A DNA stretch of 34,046 nt, taken from the NCBI GenBank assembly GCA_009695465.1, contig SIAW01000020.1, positions 1 through 34,046 of the forward strand. Reading direction: 5' to 3'. Shown one piece after another: positions 17,459 through 25,068 of this stretch; positions within the stretch are counted from its first letter, which is position 1; each line of letters starts with the position of its first letter. The position numbers and the translations under genes are program-made. Origin of the DNA: Pedosphaera sp. (GTDB taxonomy: Bacteria > Verrucomicrobiota > Verrucomicrobiia > Limisphaerales > UBA1100). A model generated the notes under the pieces. The model searched no databases. It had not been told where the DNA came from and saw only the letters and a program-made list of their open reading frames with translations.

Positions 17459-18682
17459 ATGTCGGAGCTGACTTTGAATAAACCTGTTGGATCCAGTGAA
17501 GCCTCTCATCCCCCGGAAGAACGTGCGCCTTCAAAAAAGACGCCGCCTCGTGGGTACACCGCACAAGACAGCGCCCGGCGCGTGGACTGGCTGGAGGCGC
17601 AGACGGGTTTCCGCCTGCCCCCTTCTCAGCCGGACAATCCCGAAGTGCTGCAAGGACTGGTCGAGAATCACGTGGGGCACATGTCCATCCCGCTGTCGGT
17701 GGCTGGGCCGCTAAAGATTGATGGCTCGTACGCCAAGGGTGAGTTCTACGTGCCGATGTGCACGCTGGAAGGCACGCTTTCTTTCTCCATGACGCGCGGT
17801 TGTTTTCTGACTTACCTCGCCGGTGGCATCGCCAGTCGCCACATCAAACAGGAGCTGTCGCGCAGCCCGATCTTCATTTTTGAATCCCTCGAGGAGGCCT
17901 ACACATTTTATCTATGGCTCAAGGAGAACGAGCTGGAGATCCGCCGCGCGGCTGAGTCCACCACGCGCCACGGCAAGCTGGTGCGCATCGAAAAGCATCC
18001 CATCCACAACCGCGTGCTGTTGGAGTTCATCTACAACACCGCAGAGGCCGCTGGGCAAAACATGGTGACGATGGCCACCGAGGCCGCCTGCCAATACATC
18101 ATGGGCGCGTACAAGCAGGTCAAGCCGTTCCGGTATTTGCTGGAGAGCAATTTTTGCTGCGACAAAAATCCGGCGCACAAGACCATCCTGCACGGGCGCG
18201 GCCATCACGTCATCTGTTCCTTCATCGTGCCCGATCGCATCCTGCGAAAGGTGATGCGCGTGAGCGTGGATCAAATCCTTGTTGCGCTCACCGACAAACA
18301 TCTGGGATCGCAGATGGCCGGTCTGCTCGGGATGAACCTGCACACGGCCAACGCGCTGGCCGCGCTGTATCTGGCGTTGGGACAGGATATCGCGTGCGTC
18401 GCAGAAAACTGCGTGGGTATCGCCACGTACGAACGGCAGGGCGACTCGCTCTTTGCCACGCTGAGCATGCCTTCCATCACCGTGGGCACCAAGGGCGGCG
18501 CTACGCGCCTGCAACAGCAGCAGAACAATCTGAAGATGATCGGTTGCGCGGGTGAACCCAACTCCGCCAAAAAACTGGCCGAGATCATCTGTGCGGCGGC
18601 GTTGGCGCTGGAGATTTCATTGGCGGGCGCCATCGTCAGCAACGAGTTTGCCCATGCACACGCGAAGTTCGGGAGGCCATAA
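17459..18682 (+). CDS. Divergent hydroxymethylglutaryl-CoA reductase-like enzyme
   Basis: The protein has 407 residues. HMG-CoA reductase reduces a CoA thioester to an alcohol with two NAD(P)H, feeding the mevalonate pathway. Aligning by eye to the human enzyme, the catalytic residues are all present: E104 in TLEGTL, K236 in CCDKNP, D310 in LALGQD and H401 in FAHAHAK. The signature ENHVGHMSIPLSVAGPL is clear. The usual DAMGMN motif is EAAGQN and GTVGGGT is GTKGGAT, and the serine of human SGNYC is replaced, so cofactor and substrate pockets have diverged. There is no membrane anchor. ATG 17459 has GGGA upstream. The stop abuts the next gene's GTG. It may be a true HMG-CoA reductase or, given its neighbours, an acyl-CoA reductase with another substrate. 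Confidence 0.82.
   Translation: MSELTLNKPVGSSEASHPPEERAPSKKTPPRGYTAQDSARRVDWLEAQTGFRLPPSQPDNPEVLQGLVENHVGHMSIPLSVAGPLKIDGSYAKGEFYVPMCTLEGTLSFSMTRGCFLTYLAGGIASRHIKQELSRSPIFIFESLEEAYTFYLWLKENELEIRRAAESTTRHGKLVRIEKHPIHNRVLLEFIYNTAEAAGQNMVTMATEAACQYIMGAYKQVKPFRYLLESNFCCDKNPAHKTILHGRGHHVICSFIVPDRILRKVMRVSVDQILVALTDKHLGSQMAGLLGMNLHTANALAALYLALGQDIACVAENCVGIATYERQGDSLFATLSMPSITVGTKGGATRLQQQQNNLKMIGCAGEPNSAKKLAEIICAAALALEISLAGAIVSNEFAHAHAKFGRP
18671..18676 (+). promoter_or_regulatory. Ribosome binding site deciding the GTG start of the first PlsC gene
   Basis: GGGAGG lies 6 bases before GTG 18683 and inside the last codons of the reductase-like gene. It supports GTG as the real start and makes translation of the two genes closely linked. 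Confidence 0.6.
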
Positions 18683-19441
18683 GTGTCGGCATTCAAGGAG
18701 CTGCTCGAGCAAACCCCGCTGGAGCCGGAGTACGGCTATTTGCGCCAGCCGCCCAGCGGCAAGGCGCGTCTTTGGCACAAAGCCTTCGAGATCTTCTGCG
18801 CGGGACTGTTTAATCTGTACTGCCCGCTCAAAGTTTTCGGGCGCGAAAACCTGCCGGCACCGCCGTTCCTTCTTTGCAGCAATCATAGCAGCCACATGGA
18901 CAGCGTGGCGTTGATGTACGCCAGTGGACTGGGCTTCGGCCGCTTCGGCATGATCGCCGCCAAGGATTATTTTTTCGACAACGCCAAGCGCAAGAACTCG
19001 CTGCCGCTACTGATGAACCTCATCCCGGCCGATCGCAAATCCACACGGCAGACCATTGCGCGACTAATGGTGGCCTGCCGCGAGTTCAGCCAGTGCGGCC
19101 CGCGCAGCATCATCATTTATCCCGAGGGCACGCGCTCGCTCACCGGCGAGATTGCGCCGCTTAAAAAAGGCGTGGCCATGATCGCCGCCGAGCTGCACCT
19201 GCCCATCGTGCCCGCGTACATCCACGGCACTTTCCAATCGCTGCCCAAAGGGGTAGGCTTCCCGCGTCCGCGCCGCATCCGCGTGCATTTTGGTAAACCG
19301 ATCATCGCGCGCCAGTTTGCCGATGACGCCGCCGACACCGGTGCCGGGACGGGCCGCCTGATTTACACCCACATCACGAACGAACTGGAGCAGCGATTGC
19401 GCGCCTTGCGCGATCACCACCACACGACGCATGGCCACTGA
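18683..19441 (+). CDS. PlsC-type glycerolipid acyltransferase (candidate DHAP/G3P or lysophospholipid acyltransferase)
   Basis: The protein has 252 residues. The acyltransferase motif HX4D is H68-SSHM-D73 (in CSNHSSHMDS), and motif III is YPEGTRS around residues 147-152, which binds the glycerol phosphate. A hydrophobic stretch at residues 34-50 may associate with the membrane. The family transfers acyl groups from acyl-ACP or acyl-CoA to glycerol-phosphate-type acceptors. Its place directly before an alkyl-DHAP-synthase homologue makes DHAP acylation an attractive role, because that enzyme needs acyl-DHAP as substrate; this is inference, and ordinary lysophosphatidic acid acylation is equally possible from motifs alone. 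It begins at GTG immediately after the upstream stop and overlaps the next gene by 11 bp. A His-rich tail (DHHHTTHGH) is unusual. Confidence 0.85.
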   Translation: MSAFKELLEQTPLEPEYGYLRQPPSGKARLWHKAFEIFCAGLFNLYCPLKVFGRENLPAPPFLLCSNHSSHMDSVALMYASGLGFGRFGMIAAKDYFFDNAKRKNSLPLLMNLIPADRKSTRQTIARLMVACREFSQCGPRSIIIYPEGTRSLTGEIAPLKKGVAMIAAELHLPIVPAYIHGTFQSLPKGVGFPRPRRIRVHFGKPIIARQFADDAADTGAGTGRLIYTHITNELEQRLRALRDHHHTTHGH

Positions 19442-21182
19442 GAATTCACAACCGTTCCGCCACATGAAATGGTGGGGCTGGGGCCACGAAGAGGTGGCCT
19501 TCGATGACTCCAACAAGCCGGGGCTCTGGCCGTATCTGCGCCGCGAATTGCAGGTGCCCGAAGGCGCGGCACACACGAAGGCTGTGGCGTTCGAGTCAGT
19601 TCAATTACCCGAGATCAAGCGCAACGAACCTTTTCTCGCGGCTCTGCGCACGCGATTGGCGCCCGACCAGATCGTTGAAGACAAACGCTCGCGCCTCATC
19701 CACGCAGCCGGAAAAAGTTTCCGCGATCTCTGGCGCTTGCGGCAGGGGTTGATCACCGTTGCGCCCGATTGCGTGGTGTATCCGCACAGCGAGGACGATG
19801 TGGTGGCCGTCATCCGTGCGGCGGTGCAGCATCAAGTTGTCGTCATTCCTTTCGGCGGCGGTTCCAACATTGCCGGCTGCTTGGAGCCGCACGATCAAGC
19901 CGGGCGCATGGTTGTCTCGCTCGACATGGGGCGCATGCACCGCGTGTTGGAGGTGGATACGCATTCGCTCACCGCGCGCATCCAAGCCGGTGTTTACGGT
20001 CCGCACATGGAGGAGCAGCTTGCGGCGCACAACGTGACGCTCGGTCATTTCCCCGATTCGTTTGTGCATTCCACTTTGGGCGGCTGGCTCGCCACGCGCT
20101 CGGCGGGCATGCAGAGCGACAAGTACGGCAAGATCGAGGACATGGTGTTGAGCCTGCGCATGGTCACGCCGCAGGGCACCATCGTCACGCGCACCGTGCC
20201 CAAATGCGCCAATGGCATTGACGTGCGCCAACTCTGCGTGGGCAGCGAGGGAATCCTCGGCGTCATCACCGAGGCGGTGATGCAGGTGCATCCGCAGCCC
20301 GCGCACAAGGATTACTACGGCTGGCTCTTCCCGGATTTCGAGAGTGGCGCGGCGTCCATCCACGAGTGCATGCGACGCGGTTGCATGCCGGTGATCACGC
20401 GCTTGAACGATCCGCAGAAGACCGCGCTCTCTTTCGCCTTCAAGACAAGCAAGCCGCCGCTCAAAGAAGCCGTGGGCAAGGTGGTGAAGTGGTACTTGGG
20501 CAAAGTGCGCGGCATTGATTTCAAAAAGTGCTGTCTGATGATTGTGGCGTGCGAAGGCGATCACGCGACGTTCCATCGTGTGCGGCAAGAGTCGGCCAAT
20601 GTGTTCCGCAAACACGGCGGAGTGTATTTGGGCGTCGAGCCGGGGCGCTCTTTCCAGCGCGCCAAATTTGATTTCCCGCACCTGCGCGACTACGTGATGG
20701 ATCGCAACATCATGGCCGATGTCAGCGAGACCGCCACGACGTGGGCGAATCTGTTGCCGTCCTATTACGACACGCGCCGCTCCATCGAGCAGGCCATCCG
20801 CGACACGGGCAGCGCGCCGTGGGTGGGCTGTCACATCAGCCACAACTATCACAGCGGTGCCAGTCTGTATTACACCTTCGGCGCGTTGCAGAGCAAAGGC
20901 CGCGAGCTGGCGCAGTATCTGTATGTGAAGAAAGCCGCCGAGGACGCCTTCATGCGCAACGGCGGCACGCTCTCGCATCATCACGCCGTGGGCAGCGAGC
21001 ACATTCCGTGGGTGACGGACGACATCTCTGCGACGGGCGTGGCGGCGGTGCGCGCGCTCAAGCACGGGCTGGATCCGGGCGGCATCATGAACCCCGGCAA
21101 GATTCTTCCATCCGAAAACCCGCTGGAAACTTGGGGCTTGCCCGAGTCGGTGGCGCGGCAGTTCAACAACACCGGCAAGTGA
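19431..21182 (+). CDS. agpS: Alkyldihydroxyacetonephosphate synthase (AGPS) homologue, FAD-binding
   Basis: The protein has 583 residues. AGPS swaps the acyl chain of acyl-DHAP for a fatty alcohol, forming the ether bond of ether lipids. Similarity by eye to eukaryotic AGPS runs along the whole length: an N-terminal MKWWGWG (MKWNGWG in the animal enzyme), the FAD-binding IPFGGGSNIAGCL near residue 140, STLGGWLATRSAGM, YGKIEDMV, GSEGILGVITEA, ITRLNDP keeping the arginine corresponding to R419, a SGASLYYTF segment and the histidine triplet H516-H518 in GGTLSHHHAVG. The eukaryotic peroxisome-targeting extension is absent, as expected. Plain glycolate/D-lactate dehydrogenases lack the MKW start and the HHH triplet. 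The gene overlaps both neighbours (11 bp and 4 bp). The homology is strong; the reaction is inferred. Confidence 0.85.
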   Translation: MATENSQPFRHMKWWGWGHEEVAFDDSNKPGLWPYLRRELQVPEGAAHTKAVAFESVQLPEIKRNEPFLAALRTRLAPDQIVEDKRSRLIHAAGKSFRDLWRLRQGLITVAPDCVVYPHSEDDVVAVIRAAVQHQVVVIPFGGGSNIAGCLEPHDQAGRMVVSLDMGRMHRVLEVDTHSLTARIQAGVYGPHMEEQLAAHNVTLGHFPDSFVHSTLGGWLATRSAGMQSDKYGKIEDMVLSLRMVTPQGTIVTRTVPKCANGIDVRQLCVGSEGILGVITEAVMQVHPQPAHKDYYGWLFPDFESGAASIHECMRRGCMPVITRLNDPQKTALSFAFKTSKPPLKEAVGKVVKWYLGKVRGIDFKKCCLMIVACEGDHATFHRVRQESANVFRKHGGVYLGVEPGRSFQRAKFDFPHLRDYVMDRNIMADVSETATTWANLLPSYYDTRRSIEQAIRDTGSAPWVGCHISHNYHSGASLYYTFGALQSKGRELAQYLYVKKAAEDAFMRNGGTLSHHHAVGSEHIPWVTDDISATGVAAVRALKHGLDPGGIMNPGKILPSENPLETWGLPESVARQFNNTGK

Positions 21183-21991
21183 GGTTCGAAGGCAAAACGG
21201 TCGTGGTCACCGGCGCGTCGTCCGGACTGGGCCGACAGTTGGCGCATGAGTTTGCGCGGCGCGGCGCGCAGTTGGTGCTCTTCGCGCGCGGCGAAGAACG
21301 CCTGCGCGAGACGGCCGATGAATGCCAGAAGCTCGGCGCCGCCGCCACGTTGATCGTCACCGGCGATGTCACGCAGCCGCAGGATTGCCATCGTTTGGTG
21401 GAGCAGTCGCTGGCGCGATTTGGCGGCATTGATTGTTTTGTGGCCAACGCCGGCATCAGCATGTGGACGCGCTTTGCCGACATGGATGACGCGACCATTT
21501 TCCGGCGGCTGATCGAAACCAATTTTCTGGGCGTCGTGCAGTGCGCGCAGGCCGCACTCAAGCCGCTGCAAGCCCGGCGCGGCATGCTCGTCGTCATCTC
21601 CTCCATCCAAGCCAAAGTGGGCGTGCCTTTCCACTCCGGTTACAGCGCCAGCAAACACGCGTTGGAAGGCTGGGTGGACGCGCTGCGCTGCGAGTTTGAC
21701 GGCACCGGTGTGGAAATCCTGAAAGTCTATCCGCACTGGTTGGCCGGCACGCGCCTGCGTGAGAACGCCTTTGGCAGCGATGGCCAGCCGTTGGGCGCGC
21801 GCAAACGTTCCCCCAGCAACTCGGCCATCACCGTGGAACTCTGCGCGCATAAAATCGCCGAGGCCGTGGCGCAACGTCGGCAGGTGCTTTATGTGCCGTG
21901 GCATCTGTGCTTCTTGCCGTGGTTGAAACTGCTGATGCCCGGTGTCCTGCGCCGGTACATCCGTGGCAAGGTGGGCCATCAAGAGTCATGA
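21179..21991 (+). CDS. Short-chain dehydrogenase/reductase, candidate acyl/alkyl-DHAP reductase
   Basis: The protein has 270 residues. Classical SDR features are TGASSGLGRQL at residues 11-21 (nucleotide binding), NAG at 90-92, N115, S142 and Y155-SAS-K159 (catalytic). R38 in FARGEER, just after the second beta strand, suggests NADPH preference. The C-terminus ends in a hydrophobic/basic region (WHLCFLPWLKLLMPGVLRR) that could attach to the membrane, as in DHRS7-like reductases. GTG 21179 overlaps the AGPS stop as GTGA, and its own stop overlaps the next ATG as ATGA, so all are probably co-translated. In ether lipid synthesis the keto group of alkyl-DHAP must be reduced; this is the only reductase in the right place for it. 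That role is inferred from context. Confidence 0.85.
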   Translation: MRFEGKTVVVTGASSGLGRQLAHEFARRGAQLVLFARGEERLRETADECQKLGAAATLIVTGDVTQPQDCHRLVEQSLARFGGIDCFVANAGISMWTRFADMDDATIFRRLIETNFLGVVQCAQAALKPLQARRGMLVVISSIQAKVGVPFHSGYSASKHALEGWVDALRCEFDGTGVEILKVYPHWLAGTRLRENAFGSDGQPLGARKRSPSNSAITVELCAHKIAEAVAQRRQVLYVPWHLCFLPWLKLLMPGVLRRYIRGKVGHQES

Positions 21992-22683
21992 ACCCTGCCA
22001 GCGGAACAGGCGCGCCCTCGCCATCCGCCGAGCGGATGACGCCGGGATATTTTCTGGCCTGTTGTTGGTTTCGGATTTTCTTTGCCACCTACCAACCGCG
22101 CACAATCTATCACGTCGAGCGTGTGCCAAAGAGTGGCCCAGCCATCCTTGCCGCCAATCACGTGAGTCTCATTGACCCGCCGCTTGTCGGCACGGCCACG
22201 CGGCGTGTGCTGCACTATCTGGCGCGGGAAAGTGCGTTTACCAATCCGATCGCCGGTGCCATTTTGCGTTCGTGGAATTGCGTGCCGTTGGATCGCGATG
22301 GCGGCAGTGCGCGCGGACTCAAGACCATCCTCGAACACCTGCGCAATGGACAGGCCATCATGATGTTTCCCGAAGGCACGCGCAGTCCCGATGGTAAAAT
22401 CCAATCCGCGCGGCCGGGCATTGGACTCGCCATCGTCAAGAGCGGCGCGCCCGTCATCCCCATCCGCGTGTTCGGTACGTTTGAACTTTTCGGGCGCAAG
22501 CATCTGCTGCCGCGTCCCGGTTGCGTTGCCGTCAAGTTTGGGAAGGCGCTGGATTTTGCCGACGCACGTGCCCAAGCGGCCGACTGCACACCGGCTCGGC
22601 GCAAGGAAATCTACCAGGAAGTTTCCGACGCACTCATGGCCGCCATCGGCGCGCTGCAACCCACGTCCGATGATGCGGGCTGA
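21988..22683 (+). CDS. PlsC-type 1-acyl(alkyl)-glycerol-3-phosphate acyltransferase
   Basis: The protein has 231 residues. The start is ATG 21988, overlapping the upstream TGA (ATGA); an earlier in-frame start at 21898 lies inside the SDR gene. HX4D is H58-VSLI-D63 (AANHVSLIDPP) and motif III is FPEGTRS at 127-133, followed by SGAPVIPIRVFGT, the motif IV region. This is a typical lysophosphatidate acyltransferase layout and differs clearly from the other PlsC gene of this cluster, which suggests two successive acylation steps rather than a recent duplication. In the ether-lipid reading it would add the sn-2 acyl chain to 1-alkyl-glycerol-3-phosphate. It is the last gene of the tightly overlapping run; pepA follows after 47 bp. 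Confidence 0.85.
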   Translation: MNPASGTGAPSPSAERMTPGYFLACCWFRIFFATYQPRTIYHVERVPKSGPAILAANHVSLIDPPLVGTATRRVLHYLARESAFTNPIAGAILRSWNCVPLDRDGGSARGLKTILEHLRNGQAIMMFPEGTRSPDGKIQSARPGIGLAIVKSGAPVIPIRVFGTFELFGRKHLLPRPGCVAVKFGKALDFADARAQAADCTPARRKEIYQEVSDALMAAIGALQPTSDDAG

Positions 22684-22730
22684 CATCATTTCAAATTACG
22701 CTTTCAACCGGCTCACCAAAAATCCTCACC

Positions 22731-24161
22731 ATGAAAATCACCACGCACACCGGCCCTTGGGAAACACTATCCGTGGACGCGCTGGCGTGGCCGCTGACCA
22801 CCGCCATGCAGCCGCAACGCGGACTGGACAGTGCGCTGGCAGGTTTGTGGAGCGAGATCGGCGCGGAGTTCAAAGGCAAGGCGGGCGAATCGTTGGTCCT
22901 CCATCGTCCGCCCGGCGAGCACGTCCGCCGACATGTGCTCATCGGTGTTGGCAAACAGGCCGATGCGTTTTCCCTGCACGCATTCGGTTCGCAAGCCGCG
23001 CGCATCGCGGGAAAGATGAGTGCGAAGCGACTGGCGATCATCGTGAGTGATCCCGCGCAGGTGCGGCGCGTGGTGGAAGGGGTGCTGTTTGGCGACTGTC
23101 ATCTGCGCGCGGTCAAAGACGGCAACGGCAGCGCGATTGAAGAACTCATCCTCTGCGGCGCGGTGGAGAATTGCGACATCGCCGCCGCGCAGATTGATGG
23201 CGACGCCATCAACTATGCGCGGGAATTAATCACCGCCCCGGCCAACGAGCTTGGCCCGGTGGAATTGGCCGATCGCGCCGCCGCCGATGGACGAGCTGCG
23301 GGGCTGGAGGTGGAGGTGTTTGACGAGACGGCACTGCGTAGCATGGGTGCCGGTGCCATTCTTGCCGTGGGCCAAGGTTCGGTGCGCCCGCCGCGTTTGG
23401 TCCGACTTTCATGGGCGCCCCAAAATGCGAAAGGCAGCGGGCACCTATTTCTGATCGGCAAAGGCATCACGTTTGATTCGGGCGGCCTCTCGCTCAAGCC
23501 GGCGGATTCCATGGAGAAAATGAAGTATGACATGGCCGGCGCGGCCACGATGTTGGCGGTGATGCTGGCAGCGGCGCGGCGGCGCTTGCCAGTGAGGGTC
23601 AGTGCGCTGCTGGCGTTGGCGGAGAATATGCCCAGCGGCACGGCGCTGCGGCCGGGTGACGTGATCGCCGCGATGAACGGCAAGACTATCGAGGTGATCA
23701 ACACCGACGCCGAAGGCCGGTTGGTGCTGGCCGACGCGCTCGTGTACGCGACACGGCTGGGGGCCACGCAGATCATTGATGCGGCGACGTTGACGGGCGC
23801 GGTCAGCGTGGCACTGGGCAGCGTCAACGTGGCGGTGCTATCCAACAACGACGCGTTGGCAGGCCATATCCGTGCGGCGGGCCAGTCGGTGGGCGAACGG
23901 TTCTGGCAGTTGCCGATGGACGAGGAATATCTGGCACCGATGCGCGGCGATATTTCCGATCTGCGCAACGCTTCTGCCGAACGCAAGGCGGGCACCATCA
24001 CGGCGGCCAAGTTTCTGGAACAGTTCGTCAGCGAAACGCCGTGGGCGCACTTGGACATCGCTGGCACGGCGTGGACCGACAAGGCCACCGCAGCGTATCC
24101 CAAGGGCGCGACCGGCGTGGCGGTGCGGACTTTGTTGCGGCTGGTGGAAGATTTGGCGTAG
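22731..24161 (+). CDS. pepA: Leucyl aminopeptidase (M17 family)
   Basis: The protein has 476 residues, close to the usual 480-500. M17 enzymes are cytosolic hexamers with two metal ions that remove N-terminal residues from peptides; E. coli PepA also binds DNA at Xer sites. The catalytic domain has GKGITFDSGGLSLKP near residue 243 (lysine and aspartate ligands), KYDMAGAATM and the family signature NTDAEGRLVLADAL near residue 324 with the catalytic arginine. The N-terminal domain is less conserved, as is normal. It begins 47 bp after the second PlsC gene, preceded by TCACC but no strong Shine-Dalgarno sequence, and has no obvious link to lipid synthesis. The call is secure. Confidence 0.95.
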   Translation: MKITTHTGPWETLSVDALAWPLTTAMQPQRGLDSALAGLWSEIGAEFKGKAGESLVLHRPPGEHVRRHVLIGVGKQADAFSLHAFGSQAARIAGKMSAKRLAIIVSDPAQVRRVVEGVLFGDCHLRAVKDGNGSAIEELILCGAVENCDIAAAQIDGDAINYARELITAPANELGPVELADRAAADGRAAGLEVEVFDETALRSMGAGAILAVGQGSVRPPRLVRLSWAPQNAKGSGHLFLIGKGITFDSGGLSLKPADSMEKMKYDMAGAATMLAVMLAAARRRLPVRVSALLALAENMPSGTALRPGDVIAAMNGKTIEVINTDAEGRLVLADALVYATRLGATQIIDAATLTGAVSVALGSVNVAVLSNNDALAGHIRAAGQSVGERFWQLPMDEEYLAPMRGDISDLRNASAERKAGTITAAKFLEQFVSETPWAHLDIAGTAWTDKATAAYPKGATGVAVRTLLRLVEDLA

Positions 24162-24199
24162 GCGTTTGCATTATTTAAGGCCGCGTGTAAGTTTGGCCC

Positions 24200-25030
24200 A
24201 TGAAGGCATGGGTGGGATTCGGGTTTGTTTGTCTCGCTGTTTCCATTGCTGTCGCGGCTCCCACACCGAAAAAGCCCAAGGAGATCCAGCAGAAGTCCGC
24301 CGTGCCAGATTTGCAGGCCGCCGATCTGCGCGCTTTGGATGCCCGAGCCAAACTGGGTGACGTCGCTGCGCAGGTGGATTTGGGCATCATCTATTTTGAA
24401 GGCAAGCGCGTGCCTCAGAATCTGGTGCTGGCGCAGCGATGGTGGACTTTGGCTGCGCAACGCGGCAATGAGGTTGCGCTGGCCAATCTGCGTCTCCTCA
24501 ATCTGAAGGATGAAGAGGAGCAGGAAGGCGGCGTGTCCTTTTACGGGACAGCGGGCAAAGGCCGGGTGTTTGCCTTCGTCATCGACAAATCCGGCAGCAT
24601 GACCGGCGAGCCTTTTCGCGCCGCCAAACTGGAACTCATCAAGTGCATGAAACAGTTGCCGGCCAACTCGCGGTTCATGATTTATTTTTTCGATCACGAC
24701 GTGGAGCCGCTGCCCGTCGCGAATGCACCCGCAGCGGTGCCGGCCAATTTCAAGTGGGTTGAGAAATGGATTTTGGAGCGGGAGACCGGTGGTGGCACAG
24801 ACCCGCGCTCGGCACTGACGGCGGCATTCCAGTTCAAGCCCGACACTATCTGGATTCTGACTGACGGCGCATTTAACGATGCCAAGGACACTGTCCGTCA
24901 GATTGAGCATGCCAACCCGCGAAAGCATGTGCGGGTGAACACGATTGCTTTCTACAATCGTGACAGCGAGGACACGTTGAAGACCATCGCCAATGGCAAC
25001 GACGGCAAGTACCGGTTTGTGGATCGCTGA
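24200..25030 (+). CDS. Exported Sel1-repeat + von Willebrand factor A domain protein
   Basis: The protein has 276 residues. A signal peptide (about residues 1-19, ending SIAVAA) precedes one or one and a half Sel1 repeats at about 46-95 (AQVDLGIIYFEGKRVPQN and a second half repeat with LAAQRGNEVALANLRLL). After a short acidic linker (KDEEEQE) a VWA domain fills residues 115-276. Its metal-binding MIDAS motif is complete: DKSGSMT near residue 129, the threonine in GGGTDPRS near 198 and the aspartate in LTDGAF near 221. VWA domains bind protein ligands through Mg2+. This pairing probably makes an extracytoplasmic adaptor. There is no membrane anchor besides the signal, and no cysteine at a lipoprotein position. 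Function unknown. Confidence 0.8.
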   Translation: MKAWVGFGFVCLAVSIAVAAPTPKKPKEIQQKSAVPDLQAADLRALDARAKLGDVAAQVDLGIIYFEGKRVPQNLVLAQRWWTLAAQRGNEVALANLRLLNLKDEEEQEGGVSFYGTAGKGRVFAFVIDKSGSMTGEPFRAAKLELIKCMKQLPANSRFMIYFFDHDVEPLPVANAPAAVPANFKWVEKWILERETGGGTDPRSALTAAFQFKPDTIWILTDGAFNDAKDTVRQIEHANPRKHVRVNTIAFYNRDSEDTLKTIANGNDGKYRFVDR

Positions 25031-25068
25031 ACCTTTGCGTCGCCTGCGGGGTTGTCTATCCTGCCCGC

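Noticed and set aside
19605-21065. Long open frame on the - strand (486 codons) opposite the AGPS homologue
   Set aside because: Composition is His/Arg/Ala-rich with no recognisable motif, and the + strand frame is a clear full-length homologue. It is a GC-rich shadow frame.
23213-24928. Long - strand open frame (571 codons) opposite pepA and the VWA gene
   Set aside because: It crosses two well-supported + strand genes and their gap and shows no domain; shadow frame.
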